Shown one piece after another: positions 21,101 through 31,600 of a stretch of 64,000 bases of DNA. Origin of the DNA: Phytophthora colocasiae (Eukaryota; Oomycota; Peronosporomycetes; Peronosporales; Peronosporaceae); NCBI GenBank assembly GCA_018806915.1, contig JAGKQI010000088.1, positions 434,001 through 498,000 of the forward strand, read 5' to 3'. Each line of letters starts with the position of its first letter. Position 1 is the stretch's first letter. The translations under genes and the position numbers were made by a program. The notes beneath the pieces are model-generated. The model did not search any database, had not been told where the DNA came from, and worked only from the letters and a program-made list of their open reading frames with translations.

Positions 21101-22137
21101 CTTGTCCTTGCTGAACTGGGCGACGACTCCTTTCTCGGCCAGCTTCGACACCGAGATGAGGCTTCCTTCAACTTCTGGGATGTACAGGACATCCGACAGC
21201 TTGACAGACTTCCCGTCCATCAGCTTCAACCCGACGGTGCCCTTTGCAACTGCGTCGATTTTCGAGCCATCCGCGATCATGATGCGGACTGGCGTCTTCA
21301 TGGACACAAACTTGTCCCGGACGCTGGTCATGTGCGAACTTGCACCAGAGTCGACGAGCCATTCACTCTTGGTCATCGCACTCGTAGCCATGAACGCAAA
21401 GTCGTCGGACGCTTCCTCTTGCGCAGCTTGCCCTCGTTCTTGGTCGGCTTTCTTCTTGCGGCACTCGAACTCTCGGTGCCCTTGCTTCTTGCAGTAGAAG
21501 CACTTGCCGTTGAAGCGACGCTTGCCCCCGAAGTCCTTCTTCTTCGTAGCGAAAGCCTTCTCTTGAGCCGATGACGATTCATCCGAAGCTTGAACACCAG
21601 AGAGAGCTTGAATCGCGTAGGCCAGCGACACGTTTGGCGTATTCTCGAGGACAGTACATATCATCTTGTACTCGTCCGTCAGACTGCCAAGGAGCAACAC
21701 GAGCTGGCGAGTCTCATCCAGAGTCTCACCGATCGTCTCCATCTGGAGGACGATCTCCTTGAACTGATCGACGTGGGAAGCGAACTTGGTCCTGGCTCCA
21801 TCTTGAAGTTGTTCAACTTCTTGGTGACGAGAAGCCGGTTCTTGAGCGTCTTCTTGTTGAAGTGCTCCTCGAGCATCGTCCACGCCTCAGCGGCAGTCAG
21901 TGCTCCACGGACGTAGACTTGGTACGTGAGACTCACGTCTCCAGCGATAACACCAAGTGCCTTCAGATCGTTGGTCTTCCATTCCGCCGTGGAGCGATCA
22001 CTCACTTGGTCGAACTCGGGCTTGATGATCTGCGGTAGCAGTCCCTTCCGAGCGAGCTTCATCCGCATGTTGAACTCCCAGTGGAAGTAGTTGTCTTCCA
22101 CGAGCTTGTCGATGTTGTCGGCGTAGCTTGGGCTCAT
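18136..22137 (-). pseudogene. Copia element 1 gag-pol, two frameshifts
   Basis: Gag starts at ATG 22137 (MSPSYADN). Around 21788-21795 one base is missing (after NFKMEPG), and gag continues in another frame with the zinc knuckle CFYCKKQGHREFEC, then protease WLVDSGASSHM. In the integrase zinc finger (HARLGHIRSS, then CAGCCMGEM) the frame shifts again near 20877-20881. The third frame to the TGA at 18136 holds integrase core (HTDVMGPM, LRSDNGGEY, QNGLAERMNR), reverse transcriptase with CLYVDDM, and RNase H (YSDADWAG, STEAEYMAL, EDNQGAMAL). All catalytic motifs are intact apart from the two shifts. Copia normally uses one long frame, so I read the shifts as damage or sequence error, not programmed events. 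Confidence 0.9.
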
Positions 22138-22141
22138 AACC
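22126..22141 (-). other. Primer-binding site of copia element 1, overlapping gag ATG
   Basis: On the minus strand GGTTATGAGCCCAAGC follows the LTR directly. GGTTATGAGCCC is complementary to the anticodon arm of eukaryotic initiator tRNA-Met (GGGCTCATAACC), the half-tRNA primer type known from Drosophila copia. The ATG inside it (22137-22135) is the gag start. Confidence 0.75.
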
Positions 22142-22520
22142 AATTGAGAGTATAGCGAACGAGGCTTGATAGTGAAGTGAGTAGGAGGAAGTAAATCCAA
22201 AAGTAAGTTTATTGAGTTAGCCCGCATTCACTAATCTACCCTTGCTCTCCTTGAGCTCCCCTTGTAGACCTTTGTGAAACGGGAACGCTTGATGTAACGG
22301 GAACGATTGATGTAACGGGATCGATTTGTGCACATCTTGAGATCAGCAAATTGAAGTTCTCGTCCAATCAGAATAGTGTATCCAAGGTAGACCGCCAATC
22401 GTATTGCAGCATCCACGCGTCTTCCACTGTTGTCCTCACTTGGCACGCGTTGTGCGCGTGAAAGCTGCGTGCTTCGAGGTAGGGACCCAGTATAGGAGAC
22501 GGCGAAGTGCAATCTCAACA
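22142..22520 (-). repeat. 5' LTR of copia element 1
   Basis: 379 bp, matching 17750-18128 except for the terminal TG versus TA. Promoter and poly(A) signals would lie here; none could be assigned. Confidence 0.92.
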
Positions 22521-22887
22521 GGACGTACTCCAGCCAAGGGACCATAGTCTTCTCATCCAAGTGGTTGTGTTACAAGGTCTTGGAGTACGTGATGCGGACC
22601 CTTCTCCATCGATTTAGCCGCTTTCATACCCAGTTTAATGGAAATAGGGGCGATTATGTCACTAACCCCCCCCCCCCTTTCTTCGAGTGCACTGTTGGTA
22701 CCCCCACTGGTGCCACCACCACTTCGGAAAAACGAATTGCAGGAACAGGTTCCTCATCCATGTCGAGCAGTTGAGCTTGTGTACGCGGTTCAGTCGCCGA
22801 ATCCATCTGCCTCAAATATGCCGAAACTGAATCGACCAGAAGAAGGAACATGGCGGCCAACAGTACGGTTCTTGTTGTAGAGGCCAT

Positions 22888-23134
22888 CACGACTTAACTT
22901 GAGACTGAACTGTTTGGGGGAGGACGTGGGCGTCTCTGGCTGGAAATTGCGAAGTGATTGTTGTGTTATGTGCGATGAATGATGAGGATTCCATTCCATG
23001 ATCGGAAAAGTAGCCGTAATTTGGTACTGTACTACGTAGTAAGGATTATGTAGGATAAAGATTATGTGGCGCGGTAGCACTTCTTTTATCGTTGACAACT
23101 AGCCAACTATTAACGCAGATACAGTAGTTCCTCC
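22888..23134. repeat. Duplicated effector 5' flank, copy A
   Basis: The 247 bp upstream of effector copy A match the 247 bp upstream of copy B (26895-27141) with about three differences and no indel; similarity ends at the same CAGTAGTTCCTCC in both. It therefore carries the shared promoter of the family. Confidence 0.88.
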
Positions 23135-23591
23135 TTCCTTTTGATTTTAGAATTTGCGATGAAGAGTAAAATTTCGTGTGAGTCCGAGGTCATACACAAA
23201 TATCTGGCCTACCAATATCACGTCATGTCTAGTGGGATTGGAATTATTCCTTTTTGGTCTTCAATTTCTTCAGCACGAATTGCGCAGCACGATTCGCAGC
23301 GAAGGCCCAATGCAGATCAAGTAAACGAACTTCAGCATGGTAAAAGAGTCCAGGGAAGAACTTTTCGGTGATTTGGACTAGTGGCAAGATAGCCCCACTA
23401 GCAAACACGCTTGGTGGATGTTTTAGAGTTGACGAAGATTAACTTCTTCTGGATTAATCGCTACTGGCCTTGAACTTCACGTTGCGATGTCTTCACCAGA
23501 AGAACCGTAGTGCTGGCTGTTTTGGCTCTTCATCTGCTCGATTGAGCCGGTGGCTGAACCACGTGCACAAGTCAACACGCAACGAAACCCC

Positions 23592-23762
23592 AAGTGGAAG
23601 CCACTCCAAGTGGCCACCGCAATCGTTGAACTTCATAAACTAAATGCAGAAGAATGAACGAGATGAACCATATTCCAAATGGGCTTTTTCATTCGTTAGC
23701 GGTATTGACAATAAATGAGATCCTCCATTTCGTTTACGGGGCCCTCAAAAGGTCAACCTCCC
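23592..23762. repeat. Inverted copy of 27180-27365
   Basis: Reverse complement of this stretch aligns along its length with 27180-27365 with scattered substitutions and a gap of about 13 bp. Anchors include GTGGCCAC and TTAGCGGTATTGACAATAAAT. Confidence 0.85.
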
Positions 23763-24209
23763 ACCACGTCATTTTTTGGCAATGGCTATTGCGTGGAAAT
23801 TGCGAAATGACTGCCTTGCGATGTGGATTTCCGTGGCACGATCATAGCGTTATTACTAGTATTATCAAAGGGATTATGTAGGATAAAGATTACGTGGTGC
23901 AGTTTGATCTTGACTAGTTGGCGGTCAACTCATGGACCCTGATCTTAGCTCAGTACCAACTGGGGAAAGTGACTGCCGAGAAGTACACAACTCACAGCAC
24001 TTTGAGTTATTCTTACGAAACAATACGAGATTCTTTTAAGGCGGTGACTTTACTTGGGAGTTTCAGTGCTTGGTCAAAGCACTACGCCGCATCGTTTCAA
24101 TCACTTCTGTAAACGATTTCCTCTGAGTTGCTTTGTCTATCAATTCAACACCAAAACGTGGCGATAAGTATTAGGATATTGGCTTCAGTGGAGTTTATTG
24201 GCCCCCTAC

Positions 24210-24228
24210 GAGAGAGAGAGAGAGAGAG
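24210..24228. repeat. GA microsatellite
   Basis: Nine to ten GA units. Confidence 0.95.
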
Positions 24229-24472
24229 CAATCCGTCTACTGCACCAAACAAGGAGGAAGGTGTCCATGACAGGTAAAAGAACTTGATTATCGTAATCAA
24301 CCCTTTCGCACTGTGGGGAATCACAAACTCAAGGATGGAAGGTAGCAAAACGGTTAGCTTTAAAATGGTTCGTATACAGAACTGACCTGATCTAGGAACT
24401 GATTTTTGTGCTGGTGATGTTCAGATACAGGTTCAGAAATTGAGTGGTGACCAAGCGTGCTCATATCGGAAG

Positions 24473-26092
24473 ATGCAGCGCGAGACACAAGGGAGTGGGC
24501 AGGGACCGCCGTGCGGAGATAGAGACCGTGGAGGGCTTACTCCATGCCCCCCGAGATCCAGAGATGGCGGTGATACAGGCGGCGAAGAGGCGGGAGCTAA
24601 GACTAGTGGGGAAGGTGGCAACTGTCAGCTACCGATGTACAACGGCAAAGCTGCCAGTGGAGGAGATGATCTGCCCCAGCCCGAGCGCACAACGTGTTAC
24701 TTTAAAGGGTACAAGTACGCGAGGGCTTGGGCGTCTCAGCGCAAGATCGTGTACCGCTGTTCCAAATATCGCACAGGCTGTAAAGGAAAGATGGAGTACT
24801 CTATTGCTTCAATGGGCTACGCTAGTGTTAGAGGGCACACGTGTCGTGACAATCTCATAGAAGCAACCACAATTCGAGACGTCGAGGACGAGATGAAGGC
24901 AGCGGCGGACCATCTAGCGGTGGAGCATCGCGATTGGCGAGCTCGGGATGTCTGGGAGAAACTCCGCAAGCAGTTCTACGACGATGAAATTCCCGACGTA
25001 GTACGTGGCTTGTCCGAGAACCAAGTCATTAGTCGTGTGAACCATGCAAGAAATCAACACTATTCTGCTAACATACACGGTATGATTGAGACACCGCCGC
25101 TCTCGCTAGCGCTAGACGAGTCCGTCCCGTTCTTTCAGTTTCACTACGCAACCATGAACCCGAAAGACCTAACAAAACCCACGCGCCTCGTGGGGTGGGC
25201 ACACCCGACTCTAGTGGCTCTGCTACGATACCATGGGACGACGCTTTTTGTCGATGGCACGTTTCGCTGTGTGCCTCGGGGATACGAACAATGCGTCGTG
25301 TTCATGGTACACGATCGCGCCTCTGGTGTATACGTGCCCGTCTACTATATTCTTAGTACCTCGAAGACTGAGGAGGCGTATTGGGATATGGTACACTTTG
25401 TTGTCCAAGGCACCGATGAGCAGATTGAGCCTGCCGAAGTTATTTGCGACTTCGAAGCCGCGCTCATGAACGCAATCCATACTCAGTTCCCAAACGCACT
25501 CGTGATAGGATGCCTATTTCACATGAAACAAGCACTACGTCGAGCCATGAAACGTTTCGCAATCCCAGAGATTGAGTGCTCGATTGCAATGAGTCGCGGT
25601 GTCCTGGACACGCTGACAGTGATTGAACGCAGCCACGTAGAGCGAGGCATCAAATGGGTGAAACGAGAGATCAAGACGCGTTGTGCACTAGCTCAGGTAG
25701 ACTACTCAAACTCAAAATGGGGAGAGTTCTGGGGCTAATTTAGACGTACATGGCTAGAGAAGTACACTATTGATGTGTGGAACGTGTGTGGTGTCGGCAA
25801 CGAGTTGATCGCAAGAACGAACAATCCTCTCGAGCGCTTTAACAGGGAGCTCAATGGTAGGTTTCCTACTCCGCATCCTTCAATGGCCACATTTGTGACT
25901 GTGATAAAGACGATTTCTGCTGAGTATGTTCGTCGCATCAGCGACGTTCCTCGTGGTCGTGCCAACCGAGCTCCTCGTGAGCGAATCGAGCTCCCTCATC
26001 CCGCCGATATACCCTCCGACATCGAGAGCGACGTGGACGAGTCGATGGACCCTGCTCCTATCGCCGTCACCTCTGACTCGGTCTCTATCTAG
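24473..26092 (+). pseudogene. MULE transposase with FLYWCH-like finger, one in-frame stop
   Basis: A single frame from ATG 24473 to the TAG ending at 26092 is interrupted only by TAA at 25736-25738. N-terminal part has a FLYWCH/WRKY-type zinc finger (FKGYKYARAW, YRCSKYRTGCKG, GHTC). The DDE core is complete: first Asp in LFVDGTFRCVP, second in VICDFEAAL, and the Glu in RTNNPLERFNREL. The stop falls in WGEFWG*FRRTW, where MULE transposases usually have an aromatic residue, so a TAT/TAC to TAA change explains it. C-terminal tail is acidic. No terminal inverted repeats were found by eye, so element ends are unknown. Confidence 0.85.
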
Positions 26093-26350
26093 ATCACTGT
26101 AGGTCGCCCATAGGACTAAAGTGCCCAACAACATCTTCCGTTCATACTTCAGAACACAAGGCCTGAACCTCAGTCAGATCCGGTCTGTATACGAACCATT
26201 TTTATATCTACCAGCAAAACGCAATCTTCGACATGAAATTATTTCACCCGGTCTCCACCCCAGACTTGCTAGCATGACGGGATTAAAAAGAATTCCGACA
26301 AAACTTCAAGAATCTTACCAACTATAACCCCTAATCTGAGCTTAGTCGTC
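26093..26350. other. Spacer, no gene seen
   Basis: Sits between the MULE pseudogene and the 3' end of effector copy B. No frame or repeat recognised. Confidence 0.4.
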
Positions 26351-26894
26351 CTACCCCTTCTTGATCAAAGCAGCCTGCAAATTTTCCACCATACCCTTTA
26401 CTTTTGGGTTCTTCTCAATCGACTTGAAAAGAGCAGCCATCTCCTTGACTGACATATGCTTGGACAGCAAATCAATCACTTTAGTGTCGGAGCCCCAGTG
26501 TTCACCATGCTTAGCCCTGTACTTTAGGACGTATACCAGCCAAGGGACCACAGTTTTCTCATCCAACTTATTGTGAGTTTGTACTAGCTTTTTGAGTACC
26601 TCATACGGTCCCGATCCGAGCCTCCAAGCCGTTTTCATGCTCAGTTTTATCGAGATAGCGGCGATTTGGTCGTTAAAGTACCCTTTCTTCGAGTGCACTT
26701 TCGGTACCCCCATTGGTGCCGCCACCACCACTTCGGAAACGAATTGCAGGAACAGGTTCCTCATCCATGTCGAGCAGTTGAGCTTGTGTACGCGGTTCAG
26801 CCGCCGAATCCATCTGCCTCAAATATGCCGAAACTGAATCGACCAGAAGAAGGAACATGGCGGCCAACAGTACGGTTCTCGTCGTAGAGGCCAT
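26351..26894 (-). pseudogene. Secreted WY-type effector copy B, single frameshift
   Basis: ATG at 26894 opens a signal peptide nearly identical to that of copy A, then LDMDEEP and AIRF. Near 26735 the coding strand has three T where copy A has five, so the frame is lost; the remaining protein continues in the next frame to the TAG at 26351. That part shows the W and Y positions of a WY domain (TAWRLGSGPYEVLKKL; VYVLKYRAKHG) and the conserved ending MVENLQAALIKKG. Everything except the two missing bases is intact, making this the best-preserved copy. A true RxLR is not visible; the class is inferred from secretion, the acidic stretch and the WY pattern. Confidence 0.82.
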
Positions 26895-27141
26895 CAGGAC
26901 TTAACTTGAGACTGAACGGTTTGGGGGAGGACGTGGGCGTCTCTGGCTGGAAATTGCGAAGTGATTGTTGTGTTATGTGCGATGAATGATGAGGATTCCA
27001 TTCCATGATCGGAAAAGTAGCCGTAATTTGGTACTGTACTACGTAGTAAGGATTATGTAGGATAAAGATTATGTGGCGCGGTAGCACTTCTTTTATCGTT
27101 GACAACTGGCCAACTATTAACGCAGATACAGTAGTTCCTCC
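26895..27141. repeat. Duplicated effector 5' flank, copy B
   Basis: Counterpart of 22888-23134, about three differences over 247 bp. Confidence 0.88.
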
Positions 27142-27179
27142 AAAAAAATACGTATTGATAACGAAAGATACGGATGGGG

Positions 27180-27365
27180 GGGAGGTTGACCTTTTGGGGG
27201 CCCCGTAAACGAAATGGAGGATCTCCATAATCGTCTGACATTTATTGTCAATACCGCTAACGTATGAAAACGCCCATTTGGAATGGTTCAACTCGTTCAT
27301 TCTTCTGCATTTAGTTTATGGAGCTCCACGATTACGGTGGCCACTTGGAGTGGTTTCCACTTCAC
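27180..27365. repeat. Upstream region of hydrolase, inverted copy at 23592-23762
   Basis: Lies between effector copy B and the hydrolase start. It contains a TTGACAATAAAT block and CCACTTGGAGTGG, also found reversed 3.6 kb to the left. Confidence 0.85.
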
Positions 27366-27441
27366 TAAATCAAATAAACTATTCATTTTAGTTTCTGCGC
27401 TGAACTACTCAACACTACTCAACACTCCTACAACAATCGCG

Positions 27442-28560
27442 ATGTGTGGAACTCGCATAGCCGTCATGCTCGGAGTAATGGTTCTTACTCGCTCAATGCC
27501 AGTTGTCGCCCAGAACATGTCGTTCGGAGCAGACAATTTCTACCGCAGCAACAATGTATCCATCCAGCCCATTACGTTCCCGAACCAGTTCAAGATGAAT
27601 CTGGCAGGCAACCTCTTCACCCCTAAGAATCTCGATACGAACGTTGGAGCCCCTGCAATCGTCGTCGGCCATCCCATGGGAGCTATCAAGGAGCAGAGCG
27701 CAGACCTTTACGCCACCAAAATGGCCGAAAAGGGCTTCGTCACTCTCTCAATCGACCTCACCTTTTGGGGCGGAAGCGATGGCGAGCCTCGCAACGCCGT
27801 GTCAGGAGATTTGTACTCGGAGTCGTTCAGTGCTGCAGTGGATTACCTCAGTCAACAGGATATTGTTGATCCTGAGCGTATTGGCGCTCTCGGAATTTGT
27901 GGCAGTGGCTCCTTTGTGATCAGTGCTGCCAAAATCGATTCCAGAATCAAGGCTGTCGCCACGTCTTCGATGTATGACATGGGGGCCATCAGCCGCAACG
28001 GATTGAATCATGCTGTGACCGTCGAACAACGTAAGGCTGCTATCGATGAGGCCTCTCGACAACGGTCAATTGAAGCTTCAGGTGCTGACGTGCTGTACAC
28101 AAGGGGCACCACTCACGAGCTGACTGCTGACACGCCTCCCATGCAACGCGAGTTTTACGATTTCTATCGCACCTCCCGCGGCGAGTACACACCTCCGGGA
28201 TCTTCGCTGAACCTGACTACTCATTTAACCCTTACAAGTGGCGCGAAGTTCCAGAACTTCTATCCATTCAACGACATCGACACGATCTCCCCACGCCCTC
28301 TGTTGTTTGTTTCTGGTGATCAGGCACACTCCCGAGAGTTTAGTGAGGATGCTTACGCTTCCGCTGGCGAGCCGAAGGAGCTGTATTGGATTCCTGGTGC
28401 TGGTCACGTTGACCTTTACGACCGTGTGGACTTGATTCCTTTTGACTGTTGGAAGTCGCACATGCGACCGACCGTATTGCGCCAGCAACTCCTTGGCGCC
28501 AGCAACTCCCTGGCACCAGCAACCAACGCAGAAACCTACAAGAAACTACCACACAGTTAG
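27442..28560 (+). pseudogene. Secreted alpha/beta hydrolase, 3' end split off by copia element 2
   Basis: ATG at 27442 with signal peptide (MCGTRIAVMLGVMVLTRSMP). The fold is alpha/beta hydrolase of the dienelactone hydrolase/S15-like type: VVGHPMGAIKEQ, DLTFWGGSDGEPR, a nucleophile-elbow-like GICGSGSF, and a late His in GAGHVDLYD. At 28446 the coding frame runs into the copia LTR and picks up about 37 foreign residues before a stop at 28560. The native end lies at 33351-33407 (KFTAFFTAGLASNATLAN, then TGA) and is in frame if the element and one TTGAC copy are removed; the ancestral protein would be 353 residues. The catalytic core is upstream of the break, so the truncated form could still fold. 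Substrate unknown. Confidence 0.85.
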
Positions 28561-28676
28561 CTAACCAAGACAGATAGGTAGCTAGCAACACCAACCTTTA
28601 TTCATTCTCAATCTTACCTAGTGCGAGGCACTACAGCAGACAACAGCGCGAGGCGCGAGAATCACCCATTCCATTT
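28447..28676 (+). repeat. 5' LTR of copia element 2
   Basis: 230 bp, TGTTGGAA at the left and TTCCATTT at the right, giving a short inverted pair TGGAA/TTCCA. Confidence 0.93.
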
Positions 28677-28692
28677 GGTTATGAGCCCAACT
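28677..28692 (+). other. Primer-binding site of copia element 2, overlapping gag ATG
   Basis: GGTTATGAGCCCAACT directly follows the LTR. Same initiator tRNA-Met anticodon-arm match as in element 1; the gag ATG is at 28681. Confidence 0.75.
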
Positions 28693-31600
28693 GCGACCAG
28701 TGGCAATTTCGACCATACGCGAGGCGACGTCGACGAACAAGGCGAAGACACAAATACACGAGGTGCTGACGTCTTTGCTGATGCGCGTGAAGGTCTACGA
28801 CCGAACGCGCTAGGACTGCCTGACGACCTTCACTTCGATCAGTCCGAACGTGAAAACATGGAGCTACACAGCCAACTGCAGCAAATCAGACAGCTTCAAA
28901 GCGAGCTTGCGGCGATGAGGACGCAACTCGACAACAGAACCCCCACAATGTCGGACACCAGCATGGTAACAGCTCCCCCAACGCCAAAGAAACCTAAGAT
29001 CAACGATGTGCGTTGCCCACACTTTAATGGAAACGAGGTTTACCCGGGTCTTGGTGCTGGTTTCGAAAACTTCATCAATGAGTTCGAGCATGCGGTCAGA
29101 ACGGAAGGCCTTGTGAATGGCTCAACATGGACTGATGAGTTCAAGGCGTCAATAATCGTCAACTTCTTAGAAGGGAACGCATCCAGGCACTACCACAAGA
29201 AAAATGCAGAGTGGCGACAACGTCATGAAGGAGAAGATATGCCATACTCAGAAGTGAAACGTGCGTTGCGTATTGAGTTTGGCTGCAAACTTAGCCAACT
29301 TGAACTCAGCACAAAGATGAAATGCGTCAAGCGTGAAGGCGATTCGTGGCATGACTACTTGGAGTACTTAAACTTCATCGAAAGTCTCATGGAGGGCGAC
29401 CAGACCAAACTCGTCATGGAAGTTTTTGGCAACAACGCGTGTCCTGAGCTTGCCCCTACACTATTGTCTTCGATCTCGGACGAAGCCACAGACTACGTTG
29501 AGGAGACCGACCGAATGAAGCGCTTGCTTTACAAATTGAAGGGTGACGGTCGCAAATGCGGTGTGCAGAGAAAGAAACGTCAAGATGGCAATAAACAGCA
29601 TGGATATCGCAATCACGATCGCAACAACCGCTCCAACGACCACGGAAACAATGGTGAAAACTCTGGCAAGCCGAAACCTCAGCAAAATAATGGCCAAGCG
29701 TTCGCTGCTACTGGAAATCGGGGTGAAATACGCTGTCATGTATGTGGACAGCCTGGACACAAAATTTTCTCGTGCCCTGTCGTGGAACAGGCTAAACGAA
29801 TGGCGTCCAGCGGAGACGCTCATTTGGCTACTGCTACTGAGGCAAGTGACTCTGACGACGAAGCCTACATTTGGATGGCTGCACGCGACGCCAAGTCGGC
29901 CGAACACGATGGATCATGGACAGTGGATTCAGGCGCTACCCACCACTTGTGCAATGACCGTGACCAGCTTTTCGCGCTTGAGCCAGCTTATCTGTCTGTT
30001 CGAGTCGCAAATGGAAACACTATTCCGGCTACAGAGCGAGGTAGTGCTGTCGTCACTGTGACAGCTGAAGGAGTCAAGCGCACGATATTGCTGGAGAATG
30101 TGTACTTTGCGAAGGAGATCGATCACAACTTAATTTCGGTTGGCCAGCTCAGTAAGAGAGGCATTTCGTGTACCTTTGATGAGAAGGAAAAATGTGTCAT
30201 CCGCAGCAAAACCGGCAAGGTTCTCGCAGAGGTAGGACGGTCTCCAACAAACAACCTTTGGTCTACTGGAATTGAGCAAGGTGCAGCCTCATTTGCTGCG
30301 ATGACATCATCCACGCTCCAGCAGTGGCATGACCGACTCCGGCCACGTGAATTATCAAGATCTTGTTCGAATGATCGACAAGAAACTCGTTCACGGTATG
30401 ACTGCCTCGAACCGAAAGGTGAATTTCTGCATGAACTGCGCAGAAGCAAAGCAAGCCCGTCGAGCTAAAAATCATCACGATACATCTACATCAGCCCCGA
30501 CCGATGAACCTGGTGCAACACTGTGTGTAGACCTGAAGACTGACATGACACCAGATCGTCTTGGTCACAAGCACCTTTTAACTATCGTGGACCATACCAC
30601 CAACTTCAATCGGGTCTACCTCTTACACAAGAAGAGCGATGCAGAAGGACATCTGGAGGATTTCATAAACGAATTTGAACGCCAGAATGACATCACTGTG
30701 AAGGTTCTCAGATCTGATGGTGGTGGCGAGTTTGGAAGTGCTCGGCTTGATCGTTTTCTGTTGAATCGCGGAATTCGACACCAATCAACTGAGGCCGGAA
30801 TGTCTTCCTCGAATGGCAAAGCAGAGCGATTTCACAGAACGGTAATGGACTCAGCCAGAGCAATGCTATGGGCCTCTGCTCTACCTCAGCGCTTCTGGGG
30901 CGATGCAGTTCTCTACGCCAGCTACATCCGCAACTACCTACCAACCAGATCAAATGCAGACCACGCATCACCGATCGAGGCACTGTCAGGCAAAACACCG
31001 AACGTCTCACATATACTGCGGTTTGGAGCTAAGTGTACCAGCCATATCTCTCATGCGACGAAAAGGTCAGCGAAAAAGCGCGCCGAAAAGGGCGTCATCA
31101 TCGGCGTCGATCCCCAGAAGAAGGCGTACAAGGTGTTCATCCCGCGCACCAAGCGTATCGTATCGACTACGCATATTCAAAATATTGATCGCATTGATGC
31201 ACGAGCTGTGGGGCGATATATGGATGCTGTCGACGATGAACAAAACAGCGGTGAGACTGCTGAAGACGACCACGCACAAGCAGATGCTAACAACAAAGAC
31301 AACAACGGTGTCGATCAAACTGGAACCAGCAACTCCCAGCACATAGGAGATGGGGACAACCACGAGCTGAGCGCACGCGCTATCCAGCGAGTCTTCGGTA
31401 TGAATCGCGGAGCTCGACCAATTCCAAACGACGACTTTTCCCTGCCACAGTCCTTCATCGATGAGTTTACGGCTCCCGTGACCGCACTACTTACTGTGTC
31501 ACTCCAAAACGGAACTGCACTAGCAACACTACTTGAAAGTGGGCACATCAAGGAGCCAACTACCGTGAAGGAGGCGAGAAGCAGCCCACACTGGCACGAA

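Larger units (their letters stand above)
17750..22520 (-). mobile_element. Ty1/copia retrotransposon 1 (4,771 bp)
   Basis: Bounded by two 379-bp LTRs that differ, as far as I can see, only in one terminal base (TGTTGAGA start in the 5' LTR, TATTGAGA in the 3' LTR). Exact 5-bp target duplication GGACG at 17745-17749 and 22521-22525. Primer-binding site GGTTATGAGCCC follows the 5' LTR, and a polypurine tract GAGTGGGGG precedes the 3' LTR, overlapping the end of pol. Domain order is gag, protease, integrase, reverse transcriptase, RNase H, so Ty1/copia. Inserted into effector copy A in the same orientation. Near-identical LTRs mean recent insertion, yet the coding region holds two frameshifts. 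Confidence 0.95.
17569..22887 (-). pseudogene. Secreted WY-type effector copy A, split by a copia element
   Basis: The gene starts at ATG 22887 with a clear signal peptide (MASTTRTVLLAAMFLLLVDSVSA), followed by a dEER-like acidic stretch (LDMDEEP). A run of 12 C bases at 22666-22677 (G on the coding strand) throws the frame; the other copies have only three. Past that, 22521-22560 encodes DEKTMVPWLEYV, and the rest of the gene (KYRIKEGDHW to the final ALIKKG stop at 17569) lies 4.8 kb away, because a copia retrotransposon sits between codons. The 5-bp duplication GGACG marks the break. Family: RXLR-like/WY effectors delivered to plant cells by oomycetes; a canonical RxLR is not seen, so the class is an inference. 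Confidence 0.8.
23135..24439. other. Intergenic, no gene; contains inverted copy of hydrolase upstream region
   Basis: No supported frame. The stretch 23592-23762 is an inverted, diverged copy of 27180-27365, and a GA microsatellite lies at 24210-24228. A short GGATTATGTAGGATAAAGATTA motif near 23870 also occurs in the effector flanks. Confidence 0.55.

Noticed and set aside
24440..24472. TTG start for the MULE transposase
   Set aside because: An in-frame ATG follows at 24473; non-ATG starts have no support here.
30329..30468. Gag-pol overlap of copia element 2 as a programmed frameshift
   Set aside because: The shift falls inside the conserved His pair of the integrase zinc finger and is explained by one extra C.
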